Positions 8,271 to 16,852 of a DNA stretch of 64,000 bases are shown piece after piece. The stretch covers positions 1 to 64,000 of the forward strand of contig NZ_QJJU01000025.1 of NCBI RefSeq assembly GCF_003201655.1. Direction: 5' to 3'. How positions within the stretch are numbered: position 1 is the first letter of the stretch; every line of letters starts with the position of its first letter. The stretch is from Mycolicibacterium moriokaense. GTDB taxonomy: Bacteria; Actinomycetota; Actinomycetes; Mycobacteriales; Mycobacteriaceae. The position numbers and the translations under genes are program-made. A model generated the notes under the pieces. That model worked only from the letters and a program-made list of their open reading frames with translations, did not search any database and was not told the DNA's origin.

Positions 8271-9912
8271 TCGCCTGTTCGCCGGCCCAGCGGTAGTCGG
8301 CCTTGCCCGCCGGGCTGCGCTCGATCACCGGCCGGAACACGATCGCTTTCGGCAACTTGTACCGAGCGATGGACTCGGCGGCATGGTCGATGAGCTGCTG
8401 GGCCTCAACATTGGCGCCGTCCACGAGAGCGACGATCGCCACGACCTCCTGGCCCCATCGCTCACTGGGCCGGCTGGAGACTACGACGTCGGCCACGGCG
8501 GGGTGGGACAGCAGCGAGGTTTCGACCTCCTCGACGAAGATCTTCTCGCCGCCGGAGTTGATGGTCTGAGATTCCCGGCCGAGTAGTTCGATCGAGCCGT
8601 CGGCGAGATGGCGTGCACGGTCGCCAGGCACCGAGTACCGCACTCCGTCGATGACCGGAAATGTCTTGGCGGTCTTGGCCGCATCGCCTTTATAGCCAAG
8701 GGGGACATAACCGTGTTGCGCCAGCCAGCCCATGCCCTCGTGACCGGGTGCCAACAGCGAAGCGAGTTCTTCGTCCGCGACGCGGGTGTCTGGGCCTGCG
8801 TTGAACTGCCCGGTCGACACTGCACCGGTGGCGGACATGTGGCTCATTTGGATGCCGGTTTCCGATGACCCGACACCGTCCACGACGATCAGGCCGGGTT
8901 TGACGTCGATGAGGCGCTGCTTTGCAGTGGGGGTGAGCAAAGCCCCGCCGTTGGCCACCACCGCCAGTGACGACAGATCGGCCGAACTGCGTTCGATCGC
9001 GTCGGCGAGGGGCCGCGCCATTGCATCGCCGACCACCTGGACCGCCAGCACCCCCTCCCGCTCGATCGTCTCAACAGCCTCGTCGCCGTCGAAGCGGCTT
9101 GGTGTCTCAGAGAACACCACCGACTGGCCTGTGGTGAGCGCCGTCATCACGCTCCACTGTGCGGCGCCATGCATCAGCGGTGGGAGGGTCAGGATCTTCG
9201 TGCCCGGGTTCTCCGTAACGCGCTTCGCGATCTCGTCATACGACTGGACGAGCTCACCGGTACCCATGTTGCGGCCGCCGAACGCGGACATGAAGATGTC
9301 GTGCTGGCGCCACAGCACACCTTTCGGCATCCCCGTGGTTCCGCCGGTGTAGAGGACGTAAAGGTCGTCTGGCGACGGCTCGACAGGCGGCGGCTGCGCA
9401 GATCCGGAGGCGACGATCGATTCGTAGTCCACCGCACCGTGCACCAAGTCGTTGCCCGAGTCGTCGGCGATCTGGATGAGTACACGCAGGTGCGACAGCT
9501 TGGGCAGCACTTCGGCGACACGTGGCGCGAACTCGGCGTGGTAGATCAGTGCGGTGGCGCCTGCATCATTCAGCAGATACTGCAGCTCACTCTTGACGTA
9601 TCGGTAGTTGACGTTGAATGGCGCGACTCGGGCCCGCCATGCCCCGAGCATGGCCTCGACGTACTCGGGTCCGTTGTAGGCGTAAATGCCCAACAGGTCC
9701 TGGCCCACCTCATGACCGGCGAGCCCGGAGCGCTCGGTTTTACATCCCAATCCGCGGGTGTGGAGGTATGCGGCAAGCCGGTTGGCACGCTCGACGACCT
9801 GCGCGTACGTGTAGCGTCGGCGACCCTGGATGATGAATTCCCTGTCGCCGATCGCGGCGGCGACCGCCTCAACGGCGGCCGGGACGGTGAACTGTGGTGC
9901 GGAGTCGGACAT
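8254..9912 (-). CDS. Acyl-CoA synthetase (FadD-type AMP-forming ligase)
   Basis: A 552-residue ANL-superfamily enzyme that should activate a carboxylic acid as acyl-AMP and then acyl-CoA. The ATP loop YTGGTTGMPKGV (A3), the GSSETG motif (A5), GRESQTINSGGEKIF (A8 hinge) and the C-terminal SPAGKADYRW with the catalytic Lys (A10) are all present. I chose ATG 9912 because MSDSAPQFTVPAAVEAVA is a normal FadD start and a longer frame upstream overlaps the thioesterase gene. It is the last gene of the minus-strand run Rieske, hydrolase-like, thioesterase, FadD, 8 bases after the thioesterase. Confidence 0.93.
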   Translation of the reverse strand: MSDSAPQFTVPAAVEAVAAAIGDREFIIQGRRRYTYAQVVERANRLAAYLHTRGLGCKTERSGLAGHEVGQDLLGIYAYNGPEYVEAMLGAWRARVAPFNVNYRYVKSELQYLLNDAGATALIYHAEFAPRVAEVLPKLSHLRVLIQIADDSGNDLVHGAVDYESIVASGSAQPPPVEPSPDDLYVLYTGGTTGMPKGVLWRQHDIFMSAFGGRNMGTGELVQSYDEIAKRVTENPGTKILTLPPLMHGAAQWSVMTALTTGQSVVFSETPSRFDGDEAVETIEREGVLAVQVVGDAMARPLADAIERSSADLSSLAVVANGGALLTPTAKQRLIDVKPGLIVVDGVGSSETGIQMSHMSATGAVSTGQFNAGPDTRVADEELASLLAPGHEGMGWLAQHGYVPLGYKGDAAKTAKTFPVIDGVRYSVPGDRARHLADGSIELLGRESQTINSGGEKIFVEEVETSLLSHPAVADVVVSSRPSERWGQEVVAIVALVDGANVEAQQLIDHAAESIARYKLPKAIVFRPVIERSPAGKADYRWAGEQAISGGA

Positions 9913-9920
9913 CGGGCCTC

Positions 9921-10535
9921 TCAGGGCTGGTGCGGTAGCAGCCGGATCATCAGGCCGCTGGCCTCGGATAGTACGTTGCCGTCCGAGTCGATCATCGTCG
10001 CCTTGACGAACATCTTCCGCCCGTCGACGGAATCGATCCATGCCCGCGATACCAACGGCTCGTCGGTGGGTGTGATCTTGCGGTAGTCGACGTGCAGGAA
10101 GGCGGTCCGGCTGTCGGGACGACCCGCCGCAGACACGACCATGCCGAAGTGCCAGTCGTAGAACAGCGGAATCACCCCGCCGTGAACTGCGCCGTTGCCG
10201 CCGACATGGAAGCGGCTGAAGTGACCGTGCATCGTCACCTCGTCGGGTCCTGACGCAACGACCTGCCACGGCGGCATCAGCGGGTGGCCGCTGCCGGGAA
10301 GCTGCGGGGCCCGACCGGCGGGTGCCACGCCCGCCGGTGCCTTGTGCTCTTCCAGGCGCGCGCAGACGTCTTCGATGAGCTCGGCCGTGTCGTTCCACAG
10401 TGTCGCGTCAGGGTTCGTGGAGACGACGATGTCCTGCAGTCGGCGCATCGCGGCGACGAATCGAGCCATTTCCGGTGTCGCCTCAACCGGTTGGACCCTT
10501 GCGAATTCGCGGATCTCGTTCTCGGTGTCGGTCAC
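9921..10535 (-). CDS. PaaI/4HBT-type hotdog thioesterase
   Basis: A 204-residue hotdog-fold protein. The region FHVGGNGAVHGGVIPLFYDW carries the helix-capping signature with HGG of PaaI-like thioesterases, followed by the strands LHVDYRKITPTDEPLVSRAW. It likely hydrolyses an acyl-CoA made by the neighbouring ligase. The GTG at 10535 gives a GTGA overlap with the preceding gene and has GGAAG 6 bases upstream; an in-frame GTG at 10547 is possible. The N-terminal 90 residues precede the hotdog domain and are longer than in simple PaaI proteins. Confidence 0.85.
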   Translation of the reverse strand: MTDTENEIREFARVQPVEATPEMARFVAAMRRLQDIVVSTNPDATLWNDTAELIEDVCARLEEHKAPAGVAPAGRAPQLPGSGHPLMPPWQVVASGPDEVTMHGHFSRFHVGGNGAVHGGVIPLFYDWHFGMVVSAAGRPDSRTAFLHVDYRKITPTDEPLVSRAWIDSVDGRKMFVKATMIDSDGNVLSEASGLMIRLLPHQP

Positions 10536-11149
10536 GACTGCTTCCACGCCTCGATGAGCTCGTCGGTGGTGGTGATTGTTGCCAATAGAGACAGCGTGTT
10601 GTCGATGATCGAGGTTGCGTAATCGGCAGGGATGCCTGCGACCGCGTCCCGCGGTACGACGACGCGGTACGCCAGGTTCACTGCATCCATCACGAGGTTG
10701 GTGATCGCGACGTTGACCGAGACACCGACGGCGACGACGGTCGACACACCGAGGTTGCGCAGCGTCGCATCGAGGTTTGTGCCGCCCATCGGCCCGATGC
10801 CGTGGGAGCGGCTGAGCACCACATCGGTTGGCGCAGGCCCGAGTTCGGGCAGCAGCGAAGCACCGGGACTACCGGGGATGATGTCGACGTCGCTGCCGAT
10901 GGCGAAAATCTTTGCGTTGTGGTTGGCGCCGAGTCCGTCGGGCCGCCGCTGGACGAGACAGTGCACCACCTTCACGCCGGCATCGCGAGCCGCGGGCAGC
11001 AGCCTTTCGATGTTGGGCACCGCCTCACGGCGCGCCTCCTCGGCGAGGACGGCGAGTCCCGCGTTGGGGCCGACGACCGCGCCCTGGCATTCCTGCGTGA
11101 CGATCGCGGTGTGTGCGGGCGCCGCGATCTCGGCGAGGCTGATTCTCAT
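10532..11149 (-). CDS. Isochorismatase-like (cysteine hydrolase superfamily) protein lacking the usual catalytic Cys
   Basis: A 205-residue protein with the isochorismatase-like Rossmann fold: TAIVTQECQGAVVG, then VVHCLVQRRPDG, then GTNLDATLRNLGVSTVVAVG and a helix GVSVNVAITNLVMDAVNLAY. In catalytic members the last helix starts GxxTxxCV with the nucleophilic Cys; here an Ala sits at that place (VNVAI), and the conserved Lys before the GTxLD loop is also not evident. It may be non-hydrolytic or use other chemistry. It starts with ATGA overlapping the Rieske gene stop, so it belongs to that operon. Confidence 0.82.
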   Translation of the reverse strand: MRISLAEIAAPAHTAIVTQECQGAVVGPNAGLAVLAEEARREAVPNIERLLPAARDAGVKVVHCLVQRRPDGLGANHNAKIFAIGSDVDIIPGSPGASLLPELGPAPTDVVLSRSHGIGPMGGTNLDATLRNLGVSTVVAVGVSVNVAITNLVMDAVNLAYRVVVPRDAVAGIPADYATSIIDNTLSLLATITTTDELIEAWKQS

Positions 11150-12168
11150 ACCGATGCCGGGACCTCGCCGGGTGGGGTAGCGGGAACCTCGTAGAACTGA
11201 GTCGCCCACTTACGCATCGCCATATAGGGTTTCGCATCGATCTTGGACAGCGCCGGGTGCTCGATGTACTCCTGGTAGCGCCAGATGTTCAGGTCATCCC
11301 ACACCGTGCCCATGAACTGATGTTCAACCTGTTCGCGCACCGATTCGGGCGGGACGTCCGAGGTGTCGCCAGGAAGGCGCGGCCACCAGACCGAATAGAA
11401 CATGTCCGAGTAGCCGTCCTCGACAGGCGTACAGGCGAAGATCAGCCGATGGTTCGACGACCCCTCGAACACGCTGATCGCAAAGCCGAGACCGGAGAAG
11501 TGGCTATGGATATAGAGCGCCATCTTGTCGGGGTCGTCGCTACGCGCGTCCGGCCAGCCCGTGAGGAAACGCCATTCCTCGTCGACGGCCTCCCAGTTCA
11601 GGCAGATAGGTGTGACCGTTGCACCGTGTACGTAGTGGAAGTGCGCACTGTCGGGCCCGTTCTCTGCGACGATCTGCGGATGCACCGGCTCGTGCTCGGC
11701 GCGGCGCGAAAACTCCGGGTACGGACGGTAATACGCGTCCGGATCGGTATCGAACTGCGGGAACTTACCGAACAGGTCGGGCATCTCCCACTGCGGTTCC
11801 TTGCCGTTGGGTTGATGCCAGACGAACACGCAGCCGTACTGCTCGCGGACCGGGTACACCCGAAGCCGCAACGCCTTGTTCGGCTTGTCCGGCTGGTACG
11901 GGATGTAGCGGTTTGTCCCGTCGGGTCCCCACCGCCAGCCGTGGAACGGGCACTCGACACAGTCGCCAACGACTTTGCCGCCGTGTCCGATATGGGCGCC
12001 GAGGTGTCGGCAGTGGCCTGACAGCACGTGTAGCTCGCCCGAATCGTCGCGGTAGGCGACGAGGTCCTCACCGAAGTACCGAAGGGGACGGACGTCGCCC
12101 TGCGAGAACTCGGCTGACCAGCCGACCATGAACCAGCCGGTGACCTTCCAGGTGAACGGGACTTTCAC
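11146..12168 (-). CDS. Rieske non-heme iron oxygenase (KshA-like)
   Basis: A 340-residue oxygenase alpha subunit. The Rieske [2Fe-2S] ligands are in CRHLGAHIG and CVECPFHGWRWG (CxH...CxxH). The mononuclear iron site is in ENGPDSAHFHYVHG (Asp/His/His). The layout resembles 3-ketosteroid 9-alpha-hydroxylase KshA, which needs a separate reductase not found here. It is the first gene of an operon with the isochorismatase-like protein, thioesterase and FadD. A degenerate copy of the cluster operator lies 26 bases upstream (12194-12212). A polycyclic or terpenoid substrate would fit but is inference. Confidence 0.93.
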   Translation of the reverse strand: MKVPFTWKVTGWFMVGWSAEFSQGDVRPLRYFGEDLVAYRDDSGELHVLSGHCRHLGAHIGHGGKVVGDCVECPFHGWRWGPDGTNRYIPYQPDKPNKALRLRVYPVREQYGCVFVWHQPNGKEPQWEMPDLFGKFPQFDTDPDAYYRPYPEFSRRAEHEPVHPQIVAENGPDSAHFHYVHGATVTPICLNWEAVDEEWRFLTGWPDARSDDPDKMALYIHSHFSGLGFAISVFEGSSNHRLIFACTPVEDGYSDMFYSVWWPRLPGDTSDVPPESVREQVEHQFMGTVWDDLNIWRYQEYIEHPALSKIDAKPYMAMRKWATQFYEVPATPPGEVPASV

Positions 12169-12193
12169 GCACGCCGCCTTCGGGGTCGATAGA

Positions 12194-12212
12194 TACTAAA
12201 TCGATTACAGTA
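12194..12212. promoter_or_regulatory. Degenerate operator TACTAAAT-N3-TTACAGTA (site 3)
   Basis: TACTAAATCGATTACAGTA matches the perfect sites at 13 of 16 arm positions with the same 3-bp spacer. It lies just upstream of the Rieske oxygenase operon. One arm is intact and the other is decayed, so binding may be weaker. Confidence 0.5.
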
Positions 12213-12293
12213 TAGATTTCCGCAAAGGGCAAGATCGAGAGCCGGCGATGGTGGCGACGCGGATATCCCGCACTGGCCATTACAACGGGCGCG

Positions 12294-12369
12294 AAACAGA
12301 CTGTCAGTCAATCAATTTGACGACGGACCCGTGTCGCATTGTGCAGGCGGCGAAAGACTGTCAATCAAC
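12294..12369. repeat. Imperfect direct repeat CGAAA-(CA)-GACTGTCA..ATCAA
   Basis: Two related copies, one starting at about 12292 (gcgaaacagactgtcagtca) and the other at about 12350 (gcgaaagactgtcaatcaac), are 59-60 bp apart in the region between the Rieske gene and the desaturase. The repeat may hold two regulator sites controlling the desaturase. No known consensus is recognised. Confidence 0.45.
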
Positions 12370-12385
12370 TCTTGATTTTCGGCAG

Positions 12386-12403
12386 ACCTACGGTAGCGTA
12401 GGT
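12386..12403. promoter_or_regulatory. Palindrome ACCTACG-N4-CGTAGGT upstream of the desaturase
   Basis: ACCTACGGTAGCGTAGGT is a perfect inverted repeat with 7-bp arms and a 4-bp spacer, ending 44 bases before the desaturase ATG. A further half-site, CCGTAGGTAA, follows at 12411-12420. Palindromes of this CCTACG/CGTAGG type are reported near mycobacterial desA genes controlled by an acyl-CoA-sensing TetR (MadR); that assignment here is inference from resemblance. Confidence 0.6.
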
Positions 12404-12446
12404 TACGCAGCCGTAGGTAAGAGACCGACAGCCCAGGAGAGTCTCG

Positions 12447-13367
12447 ATGACGACAACCCAACAGGCATTGCTCACAGAGTTGGAACCAGTGGTAGAGGCC
12501 AACCTGAACCGACATCTTGAGATCGCGAAGCCCTGGAATCCGCACGACTACGTTCCGTGGAGCCGTGGCCGTGACTTCGCCTTCTTGGGCGGTCAGGACT
12601 GGTCGCCGGAGGATTCCCAGCTCGACGACGTTTCCAAAGCGGCGATGATCGTGAACCTCCTGACCGAGGACAACCTGCCGTCCTACCATCGCGAAATCGC
12701 GACGCGCTTCGGGCCAGACGGCGCGTGGGGACAGTGGGTCGGCCAGTGGACGGCCGAAGAGGGCCGTCACGCCATTGCGATCCGCGACTATCTCCTTGTC
12801 ACCCGCGGCGTCGATCCGGTGGCACTTGAGGCGGGTCGCATGGTGCACATGGCGGCCGGGTACGACTCGGGTGACAAGTCGCCGATAGAGGCCTTGGCGT
12901 ACGTGTCGTTCCAGGAACTGGCAACCCGCATCAGCCACCGCAACACCGGCCGGGCGTCTGGATGTCCGATCGCCGAACAACTCCTGACCCGCATAGCGAC
13001 CGATGAGAACCTGCACATGGTCTTCTATCGGAACCTCGTGGACGCTGCGCTCGACATCACGCCGAATGCAACCATGCAGGCGATCGCCCGCGAAGTGATC
13101 AACTTCCAGATGCCCGGAAGTACCATGCCGGGCTTCGCCGAAAACGCTATAGCGATCGCCAAGGCCGGCATCTACGACCTGCGTTCGCATTTGGACGACG
13201 TTGTGCGTCCGGTGTTGCGGTTCTGGAGAGTGTTCGAGCGTGAGAATCTCGACGGCGAGGGAGATCGTGCGCGAGATGAACTGGCGGCCTTCCTCGATCT
13301 GGTGGAGGAAAAGGCCTCCTACTATGACCAGCGTCGCGAAGAACGACTGGCCGCAGTGGCACGGTAG
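12447..13367 (+). CDS. Acyl-ACP desaturase, DesA1-like
   Basis: A 306-residue ferritin-like di-iron desaturase. Its N-terminal half is close in pattern to mycobacterial DesA1 (LELEPVVE-type start, RHLEIAKPWNPHDYVPW, LVTEDNLPSYHREI). Iron ligands lie in EDNLPSYH, WTAEEGRHAIAIRDY (ExxH) and ISADENLH-like IATDENLHM. DesA1 introduces double bonds in mycolate precursors; this shorter paralogue sits inside a catabolic cluster, so it may act on a different acyl chain or be a regulated extra copy. A 7-bp-arm palindrome and a direct repeat precede it. Confidence 0.9.
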   Translation: MTTTQQALLTELEPVVEANLNRHLEIAKPWNPHDYVPWSRGRDFAFLGGQDWSPEDSQLDDVSKAAMIVNLLTEDNLPSYHREIATRFGPDGAWGQWVGQWTAEEGRHAIAIRDYLLVTRGVDPVALEAGRMVHMAAGYDSGDKSPIEALAYVSFQELATRISHRNTGRASGCPIAEQLLTRIATDENLHMVFYRNLVDAALDITPNATMQAIAREVINFQMPGSTMPGFAENAIAIAKAGIYDLRSHLDDVVRPVLRFWRVFERENLDGEGDRARDELAAFLDLVEEKASYYDQRREERLAAVAR

Positions 13368-13404
13368 ATCGCGGTAGATTTCGTAGTCGCGCCAGCCTGA
13401 CCCT

Positions 13405-13427
13405 GATACTGTAATAGTTACAGTATC
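13405..13427. promoter_or_regulatory. Palindromic operator GATACTGTAA-N3-TTACAGTATC (site 4)
   Basis: This is the longest copy of the cluster operator: perfect 10-bp arms around TAG. It lies 22 bases upstream of the monooxygenase start at 13450. TACAGT at 13419-13424 is suitably placed as a -10 element for a start near 13431, so binding would occlude the promoter. Confidence 0.8.
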
Positions 13428-13449
13428 ACGGAACGTGAGGTGCCGACTT

Positions 13450-15075
13450 GTGACCATGCCCAGTTCTGCGCGCTTTGATGCGATCGTCATCGGCGCCGGT
13501 TTCTCCGGTCTGTATGCGCTACACCGGCTGCGTGAAATCGGAGTGCGCGCCAGGGTCCTGGAAATGGCCGAAAACGTTGGCGGGACATGGCTGTTCAACC
13601 GGTACCCAGGTGCACGGTGTGACATCGAGAGCATCGAATACTCCTACAGCTTCTCCGACGAGATCCAGCAGGAGTGGGTGTGGACCGAGACGATGCCGGC
13701 GCAGCCCGAGATCGAGGCCTACCTCAACTTCGTCGCCGACCGCCTGGACCTGCGCCGCGACATCTCCTTCAACACCGAGGTCGTCGCGATGACCTTCGAC
13801 GAGGAATCCGACGAATGGTTGGTTGAGACGTGGGCAGGCGAGTCCTTCGTCGCCCCCTTCGTGGTCGCGGCGTCGGGCATCCTGTCGGTGCCGCTCGAAC
13901 CGCAGATCCCGGGAATGGACGTCTTTGCGGGACCATCTCTGTACACCAGCTGCTGGCCGAAGGGGGGCGTTGACCTCACCGGCGAGCGTGTCGGCGTCAT
14001 CGGCACCGGTTCGACCGGCGTGCAACTGATTCCGGTCGTCGCGCAACAGGCCCGGCACCTTTCGGTGTTCCAGCGGTCGCCTGCGTACACGCTGCCGTGG
14101 CAGGTGCGGCCGTTCGAACCCGGCGAGCTCGACGAGATGAAGTCGCGGTACGACGAGATCCGCGCGGCGCAGCGCCAGCACCCGGTGGGGGCCGCGCGAC
14201 TGAGCGCCTTCTCCGTGATGCTCGAGATGATCACGCGGCCGCCGCTGAAGTCGGCTTCTCGTGAAGTCCAGTTGCGTGCCATCGACGAGAACGGCGTCAT
14301 CGGTGCGCTCAGCTGGGGAGACGTGTTCTTCGACATCGAGGCCAACCAGATGGCGGCGAGCCTGTACGGCGAAGCCGTGGCCCGAATCGTCAAGGACCCG
14401 CAAACCGCGGCGGCGCTGACGCCAAGCCATCCGTTCGGGTGCAAGCGCCCGATCATCGACCAGGGCTACTACGAGACGTTCAACCGTGACAACGTCACGC
14501 TTGTCGACCTGCGCAAGGGCCCGATCCTCGAGGTGACACCAACGGGCATCAGCACCGAGCAGGGTTCCTACAACCTCGACGTGATCGTCTATGCCACCGG
14601 TTTCGACGCCATGACCGGTGCGCTGACCCGCATCGACATCCGCGGCCGCGGAGGCATGTCGCTACGGGACTTCTGGGCGAGCGAGGGCCCGTTGTCCTAT
14701 CTCGGGCTGGCGGTTGCAGGCTTTCCCAACTTGTTCATCGTTCAGGCTCCCGGAAGCCCTTCGGCCGCAACGAACTTCGTCGCCGCTCTGGAGCAGCATG
14801 TGGAATGGATCGGCGACTGCATCGCGCACCTGCGCGCCAACGATTACCGCACCATCGAAGCGTTACCCGACGCCCAGCGCGACTGGATTGAGCACACCAC
14901 CTCGCTGGTGGCGCCGACGGTGCTCGTCCACCCGACATGCAACTCCTGGTACAACGGGGGCAATGTTCCCGGCAAGAAGCGGATGTACATGGGCTACACG
15001 GCAGGGATTCCGGAATATCGTCGTCGCTGCGACGAGATCGCGGCCGCGGGCTATACAGGCTTCAAACTCGCATGA
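13450..15075 (+). CDS. Flavin-containing Baeyer-Villiger-type monooxygenase
   Basis: A 541-residue NADPH/FAD monooxygenase. FAD loop VIGAGFSGLYALHRL, the GGTWLFNRYPGARCD region and NADPH loop VIGTGSTGVQ are clear, as is the C-terminal ATGFDAMTG. The family turns ketones into esters or lactones. The signature FxGxxxHxxxWP appears as FAGPSLYTSCWP, with Tyr in place of His (codon 13942-13944). GTG 13450 is chosen for GAGG at 13437-13440; ATG 13456 is the other option. It overlaps the alpha/beta hydrolase by 4 bp (ATGA), a pairing that would fit ester formation followed by cleavage. Confidence 0.92.
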   Translation: MTMPSSARFDAIVIGAGFSGLYALHRLREIGVRARVLEMAENVGGTWLFNRYPGARCDIESIEYSYSFSDEIQQEWVWTETMPAQPEIEAYLNFVADRLDLRRDISFNTEVVAMTFDEESDEWLVETWAGESFVAPFVVAASGILSVPLEPQIPGMDVFAGPSLYTSCWPKGGVDLTGERVGVIGTGSTGVQLIPVVAQQARHLSVFQRSPAYTLPWQVRPFEPGELDEMKSRYDEIRAAQRQHPVGAARLSAFSVMLEMITRPPLKSASREVQLRAIDENGVIGALSWGDVFFDIEANQMAASLYGEAVARIVKDPQTAAALTPSHPFGCKRPIIDQGYYETFNRDNVTLVDLRKGPILEVTPTGISTEQGSYNLDVIVYATGFDAMTGALTRIDIRGRGGMSLRDFWASEGPLSYLGLAVAGFPNLFIVQAPGSPSAATNFVAALEQHVEWIGDCIAHLRANDYRTIEALPDAQRDWIEHTTSLVAPTVLVHPTCNSWYNGGNVPGKKRMYMGYTAGIPEYRRRCDEIAAAGYTGFKLA

Positions 15076-16196
15076 GGCCTGCTGAACGCGCCTGGCTCAT
15101 CGGAAGAGATTTCGCGGGCGTGCTGCCGCGGGCGCATACGGCACTGATGTCCGATGGATGGAAGCCGCGGTCGCCGAGTGATATTCGCCTTTTCGGTGAG
15201 GTCGTGATGGACGAGGTCGCATTGTCAGGTATGACGCTGACGGCACCGCCGCCGCAGCTGGAGCGCTCGGTGAAATCCTGTGAAGCCGCGGCCGAGGAGT
15301 TGTCGGGGCTGGGTATCGCTCAGTCGCACGCCGAACCAGAGCCACTGCGTATCAAGGCGATACGCCGTCGTCGTATCGGACGACTGCCTTACGAACGAGT
15401 GACTTTCGAACACGATCCGCTGCTTCCGCAGTCACTTTCCGCCGAAGGCCTTGGGGGACCGGCAACCGCTGCCGTGCACTTGTTCCGCCAAGGCGACGCC
15501 CGCAAGCCGTGGCTGGTGTGGGTGCATGGAGCGGGTCAGGGTCAACCGATCGATCTGATCTTCTCCCGTGCGCGACGCGTCCAGGACGAACTCGGATTCA
15601 ACATCGCGCTGCCGGTGCAGCCGGGCCACGGTGTGCGGCGCAAGAAGTGGCCGACGTATCCGAATATGGACCCGATTGCCAACGTCGCAGGCATGATGCG
15701 TGCCGTTTCGGAGGTGCGTGCGGTCGTGCGATGGCTGCGGCCGCAGGCCAGCGCGATCGCCGTCTCTGGTGTCTCCATGGGCAGTCCGGTAGCGGGCCTT
15801 GTCGGTCATCTCGAAAAGGTGGACGCCGTTGCGGTCTACACGCCGATCTTCGGGCTCAACGCGATGATCGCAGCCCACCTGGGCCGGTGGGGCCCGTCAG
15901 TGCAGGACACCATCGGACTGTTGCGGTCAGACACTGTGGCGCAAGTGATGTCGGCCATCGATTACCAGTCCGTCGAGCCGTCGCCGCCTCCCGATCACCG
16001 GCTCATCGTGGGAGCCTGGCATGACCGGATGGCGTTTCGCGAGCCCGCGCTCGCGCTCCACGACCGGTGGGGTGGGCAGTTGTACTGGCACGGCGGAAGT
16101 CATGTCGGACATCTGTTCGCCGGCGGCGTGCAGGCCGTTTCCGAAAAGTTTTTGCGCGGAGTCAGCGAGCAGGTTCGGAGCCGTAGTCCCGAATGA
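15072..16196 (+). CDS. Alpha/beta hydrolase
   Basis: A 374-residue alpha/beta hydrolase. After about 120 N-terminal residues comes the first core strand KPWLVWVHGAGQGQ (oxyanion HGAG), then the nucleophile elbow GVSMGSP (GxSxG), an acid in the segment HRLIVGAWHDRMAF and the His in WHGGSHVGHLF. The start ATG overlaps the stop of the monooxygenase. It likely hydrolyses the ester made by that enzyme. The gene overlaps the convergent TetR gene by 35 bp at its 3' end. Confidence 0.87.
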   Translation: MRPAERAWLIGRDFAGVLPRAHTALMSDGWKPRSPSDIRLFGEVVMDEVALSGMTLTAPPPQLERSVKSCEAAAEELSGLGIAQSHAEPEPLRIKAIRRRRIGRLPYERVTFEHDPLLPQSLSAEGLGGPATAAVHLFRQGDARKPWLVWVHGAGQGQPIDLIFSRARRVQDELGFNIALPVQPGHGVRRKKWPTYPNMDPIANVAGMMRAVSEVRAVVRWLRPQASAIAVSGVSMGSPVAGLVGHLEKVDAVAVYTPIFGLNAMIAAHLGRWGPSVQDTIGLLRSDTVAQVMSAIDYQSVEPSPPPDHRLIVGAWHDRMAFREPALALHDRWGGQLYWHGGSHVGHLFAGGVQAVSEKFLRGVSEQVRSRSPE

Positions 16197-16785
16197 GCCG
16201 TACCCGAAGATATTTCAGCTCGTTTTTCAGGTCGTAACCGTCGGAGAGCACGAGCCAGAGGTAAGCGATGCCGTACACCGCCGAGCCGATGTCGTTGACG
16301 GCGCGCTTGACGTCGACATCGGGTTGCACCGACCCGTCCGAGATCCCCTTCTTGAGTCCGGCCTCGACCTTCTGCATGCCGGCTACGAGTTGGCCCACCG
16401 AGCGCGGACGCAGCGCCGACGTGCTCTTCACCGCCTCGAACGCGGCGACGAACATCGCCCGCAGAAGCTCAGGGTCCTCGGCGGCGAGCTGCCCGATCCG
16501 GTCCAAATGTGCGAGCGCGTGCTCGAGGCCGTTGGCGTCGGGATCCAGATCGGGGCTCAACTGTGCCATGTACTCGCGCATGAAAATCGCGTCGAGCACG
16601 GCGTCCTTGCTGCCGTATCGGGCGTGCACCATCGCCCGGCTGTATCCGGCTCGCCTGCCGATTTCGGCAGCTGTCGTCGCTTCCCAGCCCTTTTCGATGA
16701 TGAGTTCAGCGGCGGCGCGTGCCAGCTTGCGGCTGGAGATCTCGACCCGTTCTGGCTGTGTCAGGCCGCGGCTTGGGGAAGGCAC
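16162..16785 (-). CDS. TetR-family transcriptional regulator
   Basis: A 207-residue TetR protein with HTH at about residues 36-62 (ATTAAEIGRRAGYSRAMVHARYGSKD). The start is GTG 16785 (MPSPSRGLTQ...). It is divergent from the kinase-like gene starting at 16853, and the short AT-rich spacer (16786-16852) probably holds its own promoter and operator. No copy of the TACTGTAA palindrome is there, so this is likely a separate local regulator for the kinase-NTF2-LLM operon. Confidence 0.9.
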   Translation of the reverse strand: MPSPSRGLTQPERVEISSRKLARAAAELIIEKGWEATTAAEIGRRAGYSRAMVHARYGSKDAVLDAIFMREYMAQLSPDLDPDANGLEHALAHLDRIGQLAAEDPELLRAMFVAAFEAVKSTSALRPRSVGQLVAGMQKVEAGLKKGISDGSVQPDVDVKRAVNDIGSAVYGIAYLWLVLSDGYDLKNELKYLRVRLIRDYGSEPAR

Positions 16786-16852
16786 CCTTGCATATTAGAC
16801 GATCGACAATTATGTTACTTGCGTTACGTTAAATAAGTTGCAAAGGAACTCG

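Noticed and set aside
12312..13634. Long minus-strand frame opposite the desaturase
   Set aside because: Antisense shadow caused by high-GC codon bias; no homology. The same holds for other long antisense frames, such as 36500-38299 and 33379-34977.
16786..16852. A copy of the cluster operator before the kinase-like gene
   Set aside because: The spacer is AT-rich with GTTAC repeats but no TACTGTAA/TTACAGTA arms.
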